From: Budorcas taxicolor
Taxonomy: Eukaryota > Chordata > Mammalia > Artiodactyla > Bovidae
Reading direction: 5' to 3'
Assembly (NCBI RefSeq): GCF_023091745.1
Contig: NC_068910.1
Location: 45,619,272 to 45,683,271 of the forward strand
Length of the DNA stretch: 64,000 bases
Shown: in pieces, positions 22,824 through 35,187 of the stretch
Layout of the letters: every line of letters begins with the position of its first letter
How positions within the stretch are numbered: the stretch's first letter is position 1
Position numbers and translations under genes: made by a program
Notes under the pieces: model-generated
Databases searched by the model: none
What the model was told of the DNA's origin: nothing
What the model saw: the letters and a program-made list of their open reading frames with translations, nothing else

Positions 22824-23519
22824 CATGACATTGTATATAAGGGACTTGAACATGTGTGGATTTTTGTGTCTCTTGGTGGGAGGTGTCCTGGAATCAATCC
22901 CCCATGGACACCAAGGCACAATCGTATTAATTTTATCCCACTTCTGACTTTGAGATGTGTGCATTGTCACTACAAATTGAAAGGTCTTCCATGTTACAAA
23001 TCCTTCATCGCAGACTATGGAAACTATCAGCTCAGGGTTTCCAAGAGCTTGTCTCTGGGCCTCGGGTAAGGAAAAGACCAGTTAGGAATTCTCTTGGTAG
23101 GGGCCATCTAGCTCCACGTGCTATTTCTTAATCCTCCTGGAACACCTATCTTTTGCCATGTTTTGCTCATTCTCTCATGGTGACGCTTCTAAAATCTGTC
23201 TTGTCATTCCATCGCTCTGCTACATATATTTCCATCTTTCAGTTTCTAGGGTTGTTCATCCACTTCCATGATGCTCTTCTGGAAGTCCCAACTGTTCCAT
23301 TTCCATGGGTTCTTATTCCTATTCATCCTCTCTCTCCTCCAGCTTGAGGTACTGACCTCATCTAACAATATGTATCAACTTCACTCTGGGAGCTTTTGAA
23401 TATTTAGGATTTTAACAATCTCTGTAGTCCTAGTTGGAAAGTCAACCTTATTACAGCTGTTGCTTGCATAAAGTATCCACAGGTAATGTTGCCAATTGCT
23501 CACTAAGTGCTCTTTTCTT

Positions 23520-23668
23520 TTAAATACTTATTTGTTTGGAGGTCCATTGCAGCATGCAAACTCTTAGTTGCAGCATGTGGGATCTAGTTCCCTGGCCAGG
23601 GATTGAACCTGGGTCCCCTGCATTGGTAGCACAGAGTCGTAGCCACTGGACCATCAGGGAAGTCCCTG
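23520..23668 (-). repeat. CHR/ART2-type SINE
   Basis: Plus strand 'agttccctggccagggattg' to 'ccatcagggaagtccc', reverse orientation, with an A/T-rich end near 23520. Confidence 0.85.
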
Positions 23669-23784
23669 ATTGCTCTTTCTTAGCATTTATTCCTGGTGCT
23701 TCCACCTGTCTGATTCCCTAAATATTGAGTCTTATTCCTTAAGACTTCATCCTGGGTCCTCATATTTTGCTGTACTCTCTCTGG

Positions 23785-23975
23785 GGGCAGTACCGTCCAA
23801 CAGACCTTTCTGCAATAACGAAAATGTTCTACACCTATACCATTTAATAAGGTAGCCAACTGCCACATACAGTTACTGTGTGCTGGAAATCTGGCTGTTG
23901 TGCCTAAGGACCTAAATTTTTAATTTAATACCTATATGTAGCTAGTGGCTACAGTATTAAATAGTGCAGCTCTAG
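23785..23975. repeat. Old DNA-transposon-like fragment (hAT MITE type, tentative)
   Basis: It resembles the widespread mammalian MITE with 'gtccaayagaac...gctagtggctac...ttaaatagtgcag' ends. The family name is uncertain. A related fragment lies at 44450-44735. Confidence 0.45.
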
Positions 23976-24057
23976 ATTTCATTATTTCTTCCCATAGCTT
24001 TAAATACCTTCTGCTCCTTTGACCACTCCCAAATGTACAGCTCCAGGTATGACCATC

Positions 24058-24693
24058 ACTTCATGGCAAATAGATGGGGAAACAGTGGAAACAGTGACAG
24101 CCCTTATTTTGGAGGGCTCTAAAATCACTGCAGTTGGTGACTGCAGCCATGAAATTAAAAGACGCTTACTCCTTGGAAGAAAAGCTATGACCAACCTAGA
24201 CAACATATTAAAAAGCAGAGATATTACTTTGTCAACAAAGGTCCATCTAGTCAAAGCTTTGGTTTTTCCAGTAGTCATGCATGGATGTGACAGTTAGACT
24301 ATGAAGAAAGCTGAGCACCAAAGAATTGATGCTTTTAAACTGTGGTGTTGGAGAAGACTCTTGAGAATCACTTGGACTGCACGGAGATCAAACCAGTCCA
24401 TCCTAAAGGAAATCAGCCCTGAATATTCATTGGAAGGACTGATGCTGAAGCTGAAACTCCAATACTTTGGCCACCTCATGCAAAGAGTTGACTCACTGGA
24501 AAAGACCCTGTTGTTGGAAAAGATTGAAGGTGGGAGGAGAAGGGGACGACAGAGGATGAGATGGTTGGATGGCATCACCAACTCAATGGACATGAGTTTG
24601 AGTACACTCCAGGAGTTGGTGATGGACAGGGAGGCCTGGCGTGCTGCAGTCCATGCGGTCAGACATGACTGAGTGACTAAACTGAACTGAGGC
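24058..24693 (+). mobile_element. BovB LINE 3' fragment, 5'-truncated
   Basis: Starts in the RT C-terminal region ('cacttcatggcaaatagatg') and ends 'gactaaactgaactgagg'. It is flanked by the 9-bp target duplication 'atgaccatc' (24049-24057 and 24694-24702). Stops interrupt the frame near 24295. Confidence 0.93.
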
Positions 24694-24819
24694 ATGACCA
24701 TCCAGAGCTTCAGTCTGTATATAAAACCATCTACTTGAAATTTCTAATTGCACATCTCACACATAGTGCAAATGTTAATATTAAATAGACTTTTAGATTT
24801 TTCCATTCCAGACCTATTC

Positions 24820-25630
24820 TCATTCCAGTAAATGGCACCACTAACTCAGCTATTCAAGCCAGGAAGCTACCCCCTGACTCCTCCCTGTCCATTATCCTTG
24901 CATCTAATCCATTAGCAGTTCACTGATTTTCTTCCCAAAATATATCTTCAATCCACTTTCATTTCCATTATCACCACCCTCTCCAAGCCACCATCATCTC
25001 CAACTTGGGCTGCTGGCAGTTTCCAACATGCTCTCTACTTCCACTTTGGTCCCCGTAGAACCCATTTTCTCTCAGTAGCCAGAAGTTCACCTTCATCTTA
25101 TAATAGGAATCAAACATGTCATTTCTCCATTGAAAACCCTTCAGTCACCTCTTCTCACTTAGGATGAAATTGAATGACCTGGCCCATCGATCTCTACAAT
25201 CCCAACTGGTGCCACACATGCCCTGATCATTTTGCTAAAACCTTGTCTTCTTGAATATGCCAAACTCTTCACACATCAGGTAGTCTGCACAGCTCTTCCC
25301 TCTATCCATTCTTCCTGTTCTTGATATAAGAGGTTCTTTCTCATCCTTCAAGTCTTAGCATTGATACTACTCTTAGGACAGGCCTTCTGTGAGCATCTTT
25401 AGAAAGAGGGCCTCCCCTTTCTGATCTTGTTCATTCTCTTCACAGCACTTGGCAACCTTTAATGATTTGGTTCACTTGATTTTTCTCGGTTGGTCCCTTT
25501 AATCCTCACTAGGTTAATATTCCAGGAAGGCAGGGTGCAGGTCTGACTTCTCAGTCCTTGGCAGCACCTCACATGGTGGTTTGCATACAGGCAGTTGCTT
25601 GGTAATATGTGCTTAATAAACAACTTGCCC
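24820..25630 (+). repeat. L2 LINE 3' end (ancient)
   Basis: It follows the L2 3' consensus in order: 'tgactcctccctgtcc', 'aatatatcttcaatccac', 'caagccaccatcatctcc', 'aggatgaaattgaatgacctgg', and the terminal 'tgcttaataaa'. Decayed, no coding capacity. Confidence 0.75.
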
Positions 25631-25639
25631 AAAACACTT

Positions 25640-27075
25640 GTTCACATTACTCATTTCCATTTTCTGGTTCTGTGTAGTACAAAATGTTTACTGCGTATTA
25701 GAGGTTCTCTAGCTGGACAATGTTAGGCCAAGTTCTGGAGTTATCAGTGTGTTTGTGCTTTTCAGAAAGCAGAAGTCTCGTCCAAGGAGGCCTCTGGCTT
25801 CTCTTCCTTGCTCCTTTAACAAATTCTTTTCACTGGTTGAGAGTTTATAAAAGTGGGATTCTAAATAGCAGTGGAGCAAACTGCAGTCTGGAGAATGGCT
25901 CTAAAGGTGGAGAATCTGGAATGGATGTTTCATCGGTGTTGGCCAGCATTCTGCTTCTCTGAATCGAGCCTTTGGTTATCTGATCTTTTAAGATGGTTCA
26001 TGCCATTCATTAATATCCTGTATTTCTTCACAGTTAATATTTTAACATCTTTTAAAAATATTGTCTTACCTTATAGACTTGATATCAAGCACAGTTAATT
26101 TTGGAATCCTTCACTGACCTCTTACTTGCTGCAGAGAATCTAAGCATTCCTAGCATTCGTCTTTGATCCTGGGACCTCTGCAGGGCATTTGTGACCCTGA
26201 TGCCAAGATACTTGATTATATTTCCACTGCTGGCTGACTGAGGATACCCAACAGAGTGCGAACCCTCATCAGAGAGTGACCATTTCTCCCTCCTTTCGAT
26301 GGCCCCACAGCTGACTTCAGGATGTGGGTATGATGGCAATGAGAAGGGGACAGACGAGGAGAGAATTAGGAGAGTGGTGCAGTGACAGGGGTTGCAACTG
26401 TACAAATTTTTATGAAAAAAAAATTCCACTTTATTTACATTTTCCCAGTCCCAGAGTACTCTCTCATAACACAAGGGCAATCAGGTCTCCCAAGACTGCA
26501 GGACCCTGACCATCCCCACTGCTTTCCTTAAGTCACCTCAGTGGCCTCAAGGAGGCTCACAACTTCTGAGGAAGAGAAGGTCCTGGAGTTGGCAATATAA
26601 CAGCAATATCCTCATATCAAATACAGTTTTAAGTGGGGTAGACTTATAGAAAGCAGTATTAATAAATACTTTGTGTGTGTGTACCCAGAAAGGCACAGAA
26701 ATAACGTATTGTCTCTGAGGAGGACTGAGAGACAGGAATGACAAGGAACATTTGAACCATTTCAATTTTTTTTTTTTTATCATGAGCATGTTATATCTAG
26801 TCAAAAGTAAATATGCTTCAAAATTTGAAAAACAGAAAGAAATGCCATGCTCCAGAGAGCCGTTTATAGCTAGACTAACAAGCATGAAGCTATTAGAAAA
26901 ATATAAGACAGCACATAATTAAATACCAACTTGGGGGGCACTGACTACCATTAGAAGAGGAAAAGAGGTCTGTTCGATGGAAGGAGCTGGGTCTTAGATA
27001 AGGAAGGGAGCCTTTTAGCCCAGGGAAACTTGAGAAGTAAAAAACAGGCAAGACTAGAAATGTGCACAAAGAATA
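25640..27075. other. Intergenic, nothing recognised
   Basis: No exon or RNA gene seen. Short simple tracts only (a poly-T run near 26767 and gt repeats near 26672). Confidence 0.5.
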
Positions 27076-27079
27076 GTAG

Positions 27080-27285
27080 ATTTAGAGTCAACTGGGCCTG
27101 GTTCCAATCTCAACTCTAAAGTTTACTAGCTGACTGGACTTGAGTATTATAACCTCTTTCATATTTCTCATTTATAAAATGAGGATAAGAATACCTACAT
27201 TACAGGATTAAAAAAAAAGTAAGGAATGTGTGTAAAACAGTTAGCACAGTACCTGACACAGAGTAGGTGCTCAACTAAACGTTGC
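27080..27285 (+). repeat. MIR SINE
   Basis: Core 'tttataaaatgaggataaga' and end 'gcacagtacctgacacagagtaggtgctca' type sequence, matching the MIR consensus in plus sense. Confidence 0.8.
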
Positions 27286-27479
27286 CTAGTATGAATATGG
27301 CTGAACAGGGAGACCAGTCTTGCTGGAGTACAGGGTATTCACTCAGAAATGGTGAGATAATACTGGTCGTTGCAGTCCAGCAAACTGTGGGCCATCATTT
27401 CATCTTGTGGTTGGGGTTCCTGCAGCATAAGAATTATAAACAAATATCACCATTACACATTCTCTACTGTTCAAGAAGG

Positions 27480-28497
27480 TGAGAAGTCTGACGGTTATAC
27501 GGTTTCTCTCCAGCATGGCCCCTCTGATACGTAATCAAAATAGAATTCTAACTGAAGGCTTTCCCACAGTAGTTACATGTCTAGGTTCTTTCCCTAGTAT
27601 GGATTCTCTGATAACAAGTGATATGTGCCTTGCAAATAAAGCTTTCCCCACAGTTAATACATTCATGAGGCTTGTCTCCAATGTGGACCCATGGGTGCTG
27701 AGCAAGACCCGAGTTCCACATGAAGCCTTTCTCAAAGCCCTTACATTCATAAAGTTTCTCCCTAGTGTGAATTCTCTGAAGTGGAAGAAGGACTGGGTTC
27801 CAAGTAAAACTATCCCCACATCTCTTACAGGTACATGGCTTCTCCCTGGTGTGAAGCCGTATACCTGACACTGTGTATGGCTTGTGTTCTGAATAAAGCC
27901 CTTCCCACATTTCTTACATTCAAAGGGTTTCTCTCTTGTGTGAATTCTTCGGTGTTGAATCAGGTTTGACTTCCAACCAAAGGCTTTAGCACATTCTTGA
28001 CATAGGCATGGTTTCATCCCAGTGTGAGTCCTCTGATATACAATGCAATGTGATCTAAAACTGAAATTCTTCCCATATTCCTTACATCCATAGACCTTCT
28101 GTCCATTATGAACTCTCTGATGTTGATCAAAGTCTTCCTTTTGATCCAAACACTTGCCACATTCTTCACGTATATAGAATGCCTCTTCACTTAGGCTTTT
28201 CTGATGTACAAGGTGGGTGTTAACATCGGCATCCTCTGAACGCTCTTCTACTAAGATCATCTCATCTTTGACAATCACTGCTGTGATGTCACGTGTAGTG
28301 TTCTCCACACTTGCCCTATTTAGGGCAGTCAGGCCATCTCCCAACAGTGCTTTCCTCCTCTTCACACGTTTTTCCAAACCAGAATTCCTAGAAGCTACAG
28401 AACTGGGGTCCACTCAATAGCAACATGTGGTCCTGTGCCTGCTCGTGAATGTCCTCCTTCAGGATAAAATGTTCTTTCTCACTCTTCAACACCCCCT
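27480..28497 (-). pseudogene. C2H2 zinc-finger exon of a decayed KRAB-ZNF gene (ZNF662-like)
   Basis: About eight tandem C2H2 finger repeats joined by HTxEKP-type linkers, preceded by a spacer and a splice acceptor (ttttcttctttcag) ending at 28498. KRAB zinc-finger proteins bind DNA in the nucleus and recruit TRIM28 silencing. Here a frameshift lies inside the fourth finger (near 27880), and stops follow the seventh finger and interrupt the eighth (27540-27580). Several zinc ligands are gone: for example the second finger has Tyr for a Cys and for a His, and the sixth has Phe for a Cys. Only the third finger (CLCQEC...HRRIH) looks fully intact. ZNF662 is suggested by its position beside CYP8B1 and ACKR2; KRBOX1 or another KZNF cannot be excluded. 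Confidence 0.75.
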
Positions 28498-28499
28498 CT

Positions 28500-30530
28500 G
28501 AAAGAAGAAAACAGGGCTGCAAATGTCATCAGTACCCATGACAGAGCAACTAAAGTCATCAAGCAGTATTAATAGGTCCATTTTTCTCAAGTGCCACCCC
28601 TGTGTCTAAGCAGGAGGGGAGAATGAAGGTTGGGGAAAGACTGGTAACACAGATGACCTGAAACTTGAGAGTAATAAGAATATAAAGGACAGGAGAGAGA
28701 GGTTCAGGGAAGTTGGGATTCCATCAGTTCACCAAAATACAAAAACTTGTCACTCATTTTAAAATGTCAAGAAGAAATAGGCAAGACTAAGGTCTCTGCA
28801 CCTGCCCCTAGGAGCTGAAAGCCAATTCATATAGAAAAGTATCCTGATAGGATAGAATTTCAAAGAGCTGCTCCTGAGGCTGTGTTGGGAAATCACCATC
28901 TCTTACTTCCCTTCCTTCCTATCCATCATAGCCTTCTCTTTTTATAAGGGTCAACAATGAGTCTTTCTATGGCATCCATAAAAATGTCCTCATAGCCTCA
29001 CTCAGCCGTTTCCAGAAGTCACTTCTAACTCTAATGATAAACACCTAAGGATAAAACTCTAATGATAAAAATATGTAAAGCACATATTTACAAAGGTCCG
29101 CTCTAATAAATTCTTCAGAATTAGTTAAGCTCTGTCTCTTTGTAACTCCCATCCAAGCCTGTAGAACTGTAGACCAATTCTACAATTTCCAAGGGAAACT
29201 AAGTAGGAACATGAGCTCCAAGAAGGCCTGCTGCAGGTCAGGGAGTTCAGGTTTTGCTCAAGGAATAACCTCGCTGTTAGCTTTCTGTCTGAAGCAGAGA
29301 TGGGAAATTCCCTTGAGTGGTGGCGAGAGCAGGTACTGAGATCCTGAGAGAATCTAGAGGACACTGCGGTTCCCTGCCTACATCCATTCTCCTCCCCCTC
29401 CCCGACTAGGGAGCAGCCAGGCCCTTTGGGTGGGAGCAATCCCAACTCCAGCTTCTGGCATAGGCGCCCACTGAGATAAGCCAAGCAGGCTCTCCCATCT
29501 GACTCACTACATGAGAGACCCATTCAGGGACCAGCAATCCAGGCCAAGTCAATCAGTGCACAGCATCCCCCTGGCTACGGGACCAATTTAGAGCCGGCAT
29601 AAGACTTAAGATGGTGAGTAGAGCAAGCAACACGTGGACTGTGACCCACCAGGGTTAGAGCCTAAGGAAGGCCTGCAACTGTTCCTCCCCCTGGGTGCGA
29701 AGAAGCACAGTCCTGGTTACACTACCAATCACCTTACAGCCCTGAGAGGAGCCAGACTGGAGAGAAACTAACATATGAGGAGACAGAGGGGCAGAGACTG
29801 AAATTCTGATCAAAATCTATGGACTTCCCAATCACACAGAACAATAAATTCCTCTTTATTATTTAACCCAGTTTGAACTGGGCTATTACTTGCAATCAAG
29901 GGTCTCCTAACATGGAAAGACTTCCAGACACAGCAAGGAACTGTGAGAATGCGAAATTGGAGAGCACAGCTCAAGTCACACTGTGTCCACGGAACAGCTT
30001 CTGTGGAAAGAAGATGAAGCGGGCCTACGGAGGCAATAAAAGGACATAGTTCTTAGTAGGAAATCAGGAGCAGGGAAGCCCTGTGTTGGGCCTAGACAAA
30101 TGCCAGGGCTTTCCTGCCAGAAATCCCTGAGGAACAGGAACTATCTGGCTTAGGGTTATTTAGACTGCTTGATTTCTAATGATAAAAATGGCCATGCTAC
30201 CCTCAAAGGACAGTCAGAATCTTCAGCTGGAAGATTATAAGCAGGCCAGGATAGTTAAAAAAAGGGGGTGGGGCACCTCAGATCAGAAAGCAAACAGAAA
30301 AGTAGTCAGGGAGTAAAGATAAATGGTGGTCAGATGCATGCAGATGGCACAGAGAGGAGCCAGGATGAATGAAGCAAGGACTCAAGATGACGGAAAACCA
30401 TAGGAACACAGAGGAAAACAAGGAATCCCACCGGTGTCTACAGCAGTAAGTTAAGAGAACACATACCCAGGACAACTTAAAGATCAAGACAAGTGAACTG
30501 CTCAGATGACTGGCACGTGTCCTCACTCAC
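28500..30530. other. Intron of the decayed zinc-finger gene
   Basis: No further exon seen between the finger exon and the KRAB-B exon, and only short frames. Weak LTR-like text near 29820-29910 could not be assigned. Confidence 0.45.
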
Positions 30531-30644
30531 CTAGGAAGATGCCCCTCGGGCTTTCTCCATTCAGACCTTCCCGAGGAGCCAAGCTCCAGGGTGTTCCCCC
30601 TCACTCCAGCTGGAAGATCAGAGCCGGTGTAGGAAATGGACACG
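30531..30644 (-). pseudogene. KRAB-B box exon with a premature stop
   Basis: Acceptor ...cttcctgatgggcag and donor |gtgagtg bracket a 114-bp exon. One frame reads PFPTPALIFQLE, then a stop codon, then GGTPW, which matches a KRAB B-box (P-x-LI-x-QLE-x-G-x-x-PW) with the usual Arg/Lys/Gln codon after Glu replaced by TGA. It belongs to the same minus-strand gene as the finger exon. The nonsense codon would by itself remove all fingers from the product. Confidence 0.7.
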
Positions 30645-31292
30645 CTGCCCATCAGGAAGGAATCGGGACAGGCAGGTAAGCAGGGTGACACAGAGCAACC
30701 CCAGGGCTCCTCCCAGGCCTATCTTCAGGGGTGGGAGGGGAAAGAAGGGAAATTACTAGGGGGAACAAGAAAAGAAAATCCAGGGAAAGGGGCACAGGTA
30801 CTCAGGTGAGAGGGGCCTGGAGACTCCTGAAGGTCAGGAAGCAGAGAGGAAGGGATGCTCGACAACAGCGTGAGTGAGCAAAGAGATGACTTCCCTCATT
30901 GAGAAACTGGGCCCTACCTCTCTAGAGCTCTCGAGTTCAGATGTCTGCATGAGGATGCTTGCTATTGGGCTGCGTCTCCCAAACTGAGGTGCAGGGAACT
31001 GAGGACTCAGAGGGGCACCAGGAACCGTCTCTCCATCTGTTGTACCCACAGCACATGGATTAGAAGGTCAGAAGCTCTTAGCCGGGTGTAGGGATGTCCT
31101 ATATGAGACCCAGATGGATGCCAGGACTTCCTGCTTCACAGCTACCACTAAGGTTGTGTCATTAAGAGTCCAGGAGCCTGAAGGTACCACTCAGCTGAGG
31201 GTTAGTTACCAAAGACTACTGAGCTTTTGAGGAAGAAGGAGCCAAGAAATCCAAAAGGGTAAAGGCAGAGTCCAAAGGGAAAGATCCTTACC

Positions 31293-31415
31293 CAGGAAAG
31301 CCACAGCCCATAATTCTCCAGCATCACCTCCCTGTACAGGGCCCTCTGAATAGAAGCCAGTGGTCCATTCATTCTCAGAGAAGTAGATGACCATGTCCTC
31401 AAGGGTCACTGACTC
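31293..31415 (-). pseudogene. KRAB-A box exon with a frameshift
   Basis: Acceptor 'catgtcgtttcag' and donor 'tttcctgg|gtaagg' bracket 123 bp; KRAB-A exons are usually about 127 bp. The first half reads ESVTLEDMVIYFSENEW and the second half, in another frame, reads LASIQRALYREVMLENYG. Both are unmistakable KRAB-A sequence. The frame change lies just after NEW, near 31360. It therefore cannot encode a complete KRAB-A domain. Confidence 0.82.
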
Positions 31416-31749
31416 CTGAAACGACATGTTTATATGCCATAGGACAGTCTGAGGACATGGGCCTGGAGTCAGGGTAGACAAGGCACTAAGAGGTACTGGA
31501 AGGGATGCCCACTGAGTTTCTGGATTCTGAATGTTGAAGGAAACTCTCAGCAGATTTTTGCCCCCTACTTATAAAGATACAAGTGATCAGCCACCAATCT
31601 TCTCACGTCTCTTCATTTTCACTTTGGCAAACATTCTCTCCTCTTCTTCATGAGCCTCTGTAAGTTTTCCCTTTTCATCCCCACATGAGCTCTGGGAGCC
31701 ATCCTTTCTCCACCACGTGTCCTGTTCCTTCAGACGTCACCACCTTTGA

Positions 31750-31945
31750 TAACAAGAGCAACAACGACTGATCGAGCCTGTGCCAAGAACTATACAAATA
31801 CTACTTTGAGTATGTCTCACGGCCTTTGAGGAGGGTAACAGATCCATTTTATGGAAGAGAACCTGAGGCTCAGAGGTTAACTCTCCCCAGATTACAGAGT
31901 TCTGAGACAGAACTCAGGCCCGCCTGGCTCTCTGCTCTCCCCTGC
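31750..31945 (+). repeat. MIR SINE
   Basis: Contains 'ccattttatggaagagaacctgaggctcag' type MIR core followed by 'gaactcaggcc'. Plus sense, decayed. Confidence 0.7.
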
Positions 31946-32427
31946 CATACACACTGCCTGCCACCCTCACTCCTGCCAGTCCTCTGCCCCGTGAGGGACT
32001 CTCACTCTTCCCTCCCTCCCAGTCACTTCCAGCAGCCCAAGAAGCAGCTAGGGACACCTCAGACAATCAGGCTGCTGGAGAGGCTTGACTCAAAAGGACA
32101 GAGCCCAGCTGTGACTACTCCCTGCACATTCCCACCTGATATACTCCCTAACACACTCAAAGACTTCGGCTGGCTTACCTTTGCCTACCCAAAAAAGTCC
32201 AAGTCCTCTGCTGTGTAGACAATTCCAGTCACCGTTCAGGGACCCAGCTGACTTCCCAAGGGTCCTTTCCTGCATGACCACCCTCAGGCCGGATCCTGTC
32301 ACCATTTGGTTCTGAACCCAGACTTTTTCCTTGTCCAGCTCTGTGCCCTTAGACCTGCAGCCCCCAGCCCCCAACCCTGCCTGAAGATCCAGATCCTCCC
32401 TCCTGTTCATCTAAGTGTTAAGTCAAA

Positions 32428-32637
32428 GTGTTAGTGGCTTAGCCGTGTCCGATTCTTTGTGACCCTCTGGACTGTAGCCGGTCAGGCTCCTCAGTCCATG
32501 GGGATTCTCCAGGCAAGAATATTGGAGTGGGCAGGCAGTCATTCCCTTCTCCAGGGGATCTTCCCAACCCAGGGATCAAACCCAGGTTTTCTGCACTGCA
32601 GGCAGATTCTTTATCATCTGAGCCACCAGGGAAGCCC
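32428..32637 (-). repeat. Bov-tA SINE
   Basis: Plus strand runs from 'gtgttagtggcttagccgtg' through 'ccaggcaagaatattggagt' to 'ccaccagggaagcccc', the reverse of Bov-tA. 'ttcatct' flanks both sides. Confidence 0.9.
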
Positions 32638-32934
32638 CATTCATCTCAAGACCTACCTCAAACAAAACCAGCTCTGTAAAACCAGTCGTGGAAGTTCTGG
32701 CCGTTCATCACTGCACACAGCGGTCTGTGGACACCTCTAAACCAGCACTGGTTCAGGCCTGTGTACCTGCTTCCCCTGCCGCCACAAGCCTGGGGGATGA
32801 TGGATCCACTCTGCCCCTGCCTGTTCCTCGGGTCCCTCCACTCAGGACTGTATCCCAATTTCTCCGTCACTGCACTGCCTGCTTTCCGCCCCTCATCTGG
32901 GTCTACAGCCAGCTTCCTGGCATCGGCTCACCTT

Positions 32935-33200
32935 TGACAACGTGGGCTGTCCCGGCAGCAGGTTGAGTGCTGGGCTGAAACGGGTCCCAGTTCCCAGGGC
33001 CACCGGCCGCTCCCCGAGTCAGACCGGGGGCGGCCGGGTGTCTGGGAGGAAGGCTCCAGAACCGCTCGAGACTGACATACCAGCCATCGGCCAGGGAGCG
33101 GACCTGGGAAGATGCAGGCCTCACGCCCCCGCCAGCCCCATGCGCAGCTCTCCACGTTCTGTGTTGGCCAGATCTCTGCTCGCGAGAAGTGGAGTCCGGC
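32935..33200 (-). promoter_or_regulatory. CpG-rich block, possible promoter/first exon of the zinc-finger gene
   Basis: A short GC- and CpG-dense segment (for example 'accgggggcggccgggtgtc', 'gaaccgctcgag') in otherwise AT-richer DNA, about 1.5 kb upstream of the KRAB-A exon on the same strand. KZNF genes usually start in CpG islands, so this is a plausible start region. No TATA box or donor site was identified with confidence. Confidence 0.4.
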
Positions 33201-33577
33201 ACACTCCTGCCAGCTTCTCTAGGACTGTGGAGGGCTCCACGACTCTGTGGTCCTCCGCCGTAGGCAGTAGGAGAGGAGAGGGGCCCAGCTCTCCCAGAGA
33301 CACTGATGCTGTAGAATTCTTCCCTGGCCCTTTCCTTCCCACTTCTCCACCTCGTTGCACCTTTGCAGGATAGATGCTGATACAAGATAGCCCACACTTC
33401 CCTTGATTAGGCCTGTTCACATATCCTACTGTGTCCTGGATATGCTCACCTTTGTGTCTCCAGTATCTGCCCCAAATCTAGCACTTCTTAGGACCCAATT
33501 TCTTCAAGTGCCATAGAATGTCTGGCCAGGATGAATAAAAGGATGATTAACTGTTGAACCAGTTTTTCAGTTGGCCC

Positions 33578-33674
33578 AAGTAAGGCCCAAAAAGAGGAAA
33601 AGTAAGCCTCTTAACTTGGGGAAGATCACTGTGAAGGGTGAGCATACAACAAAGTAAGGCCCAAAAAGAGGAAA
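33578..33674. repeat. 48-bp templated insertion between 23-bp direct repeats
   Basis: 33578-33600 and 33652-33674 are identical 23-mers (beginning 'aagtaaggccc'). Between them, 33604-33651 is an exact copy of 34620-34667, about 1 kb away. There is no A-tail and no transposon homology. Confidence 0.85.
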
Positions 33675-33895
33675 CGACTTACCTACAGTCACAGAGTATG
33701 CCAGGAAGCTAAGCTTTTAAAGAAAGTTGTGGAAATAAAGGAAAACCTCAGAGATGAGAACAAGCAACGTCTATTTATTCAAAGATCAGCCACCATACTT
33801 GCATTTGGCAGAGAAGTGGAAAGTTTGAGAGCAGGGAAAAAGGAAGGCTTCAAGTATGTGCTGATTAAAGAGTCTAAGTATAATGCCTTACTAGA

Positions 33896-34160
33896 AGGCA
33901 ATGGCATCCCACTCCAGTACTCTTGCCTGGACAATCCCATGGACGGAGGAGACTGGTGGGCTGCAGTCCATGGGGTCACGAAGAGTCGGACACGACTGAG
34001 CTACTTCACTTTCACTTTTCACTTTCATGCATTGGAGAAGGAAATGGTAACCCATTCCAGTGTTCTCGCCTGGAGAATCCCAGGGGTGGCGGAGCCTGGT
34101 GGGCTGCTGTCTATGGGGTCACACAGAGTCGGACACGACTGAAGCGACTTAGCAGCAGAA
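33896..34160 (+). repeat. Bov-A2 SINE (dimer)
   Basis: Two monomers each ending near 'gtcggacacgactga', with the internal 'cattggagaaggaaatggta' joint and a terminal 'agcagcagaagc' tail. Confidence 0.92.
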
Positions 34161-34164
34161 GCAA

Positions 34165-35176
34165 AGCATGTTATGTGATTGGTTGGGAGGCATTATTCAG
34201 ACTCTGGCTGTTTAGGGATGATTACTACAGGGATTACTTTGGCTTCCTGGACTGATTGCTACAGACAGCAGTTTGACCTCTTGGATTGATTATTGCTAAT
34301 AGTGTGTTGGTTTTCTGGACAGGTTGCTGCAGATTGAGAGTCAAAGTTCTATTTTTCTATATGGTCTGGCCATTGTCCATTTGTATATTCAGTCTCTAGG
34401 TTGAACAAATTAGGAAGATGTCTGCTTCACAGGAATTCAAAATCAGGTTCAGGTACCTCAGGTACTGGAGCTTACAGATGCCATACCTATGGAAAGTTAC
34501 AAAGAAGCCCTCATATGAACTCCCAGGTTTATTGGTTGGTTGGTTTGTTTCTAAGAGAATACTGGAGTAACTCATAAAAGGACAATAGCTGATAGTCTGC
34601 AGGTACTGAGAAGGAAGCAAAGCCTCTTAACTTGGGGAAGATCACTGTGAAGGGTGAGCATACAACAATCTGATATATGTTCACCCCATGATTTTCCTCA
34701 GGACCAAGTGGAGAAAACTGAACTGGTGACCAAACAATTGTGGGCACTGTAGCTCAGAATAAGGAGCCCTCAAATACCTGATTTACCAAGTTATGGTCCA
34801 CCTGAAAAGAGGTATCTATGGCTATGATCAGTATTTGGTTCATATTTTTTTTAGAAAACTAAAGAGGCAAGGAAGAGTCTATCACATTTAATCCCGTAGT
34901 TTTACTCTATTATTCTTCTGTCAAACACAGGGCAGCAGGCAAGGTCAAGGCCAAGTCTTAATTGATTTGGCCAGTAAACATAATCTGTCATTCTGAGATT
35001 CATATAATGTATTAATTACAAAAACAGCAAAAGGAAGAGTAGGCAAACATCCCAATCCCCCAGGTCCTTGTCCCACACACCAAAAACAATGACACAAAGA
35101 CAAAAGGGGGCTGGATGACTGCAACATGGGTTGTGGGATACACCTTGCTGAGGAGTCAATTTTAGGCTGCAGCTTA
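34165..35176. other. Intergenic; source of the templated insertion
   Basis: No gene recognised. 34620-34667 is the donor copy of the 48-bp insertion at 33604-33651. Confidence 0.5.
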
Positions 35177-35187
35177 ACAGTGTTATA

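Noticed and set aside
27535..28413. An active zinc-finger protein gene
   Set aside because: The apparent long frame lacks an ATG, loses the finger frame halfway, and is joined to KRAB exons that are themselves broken.
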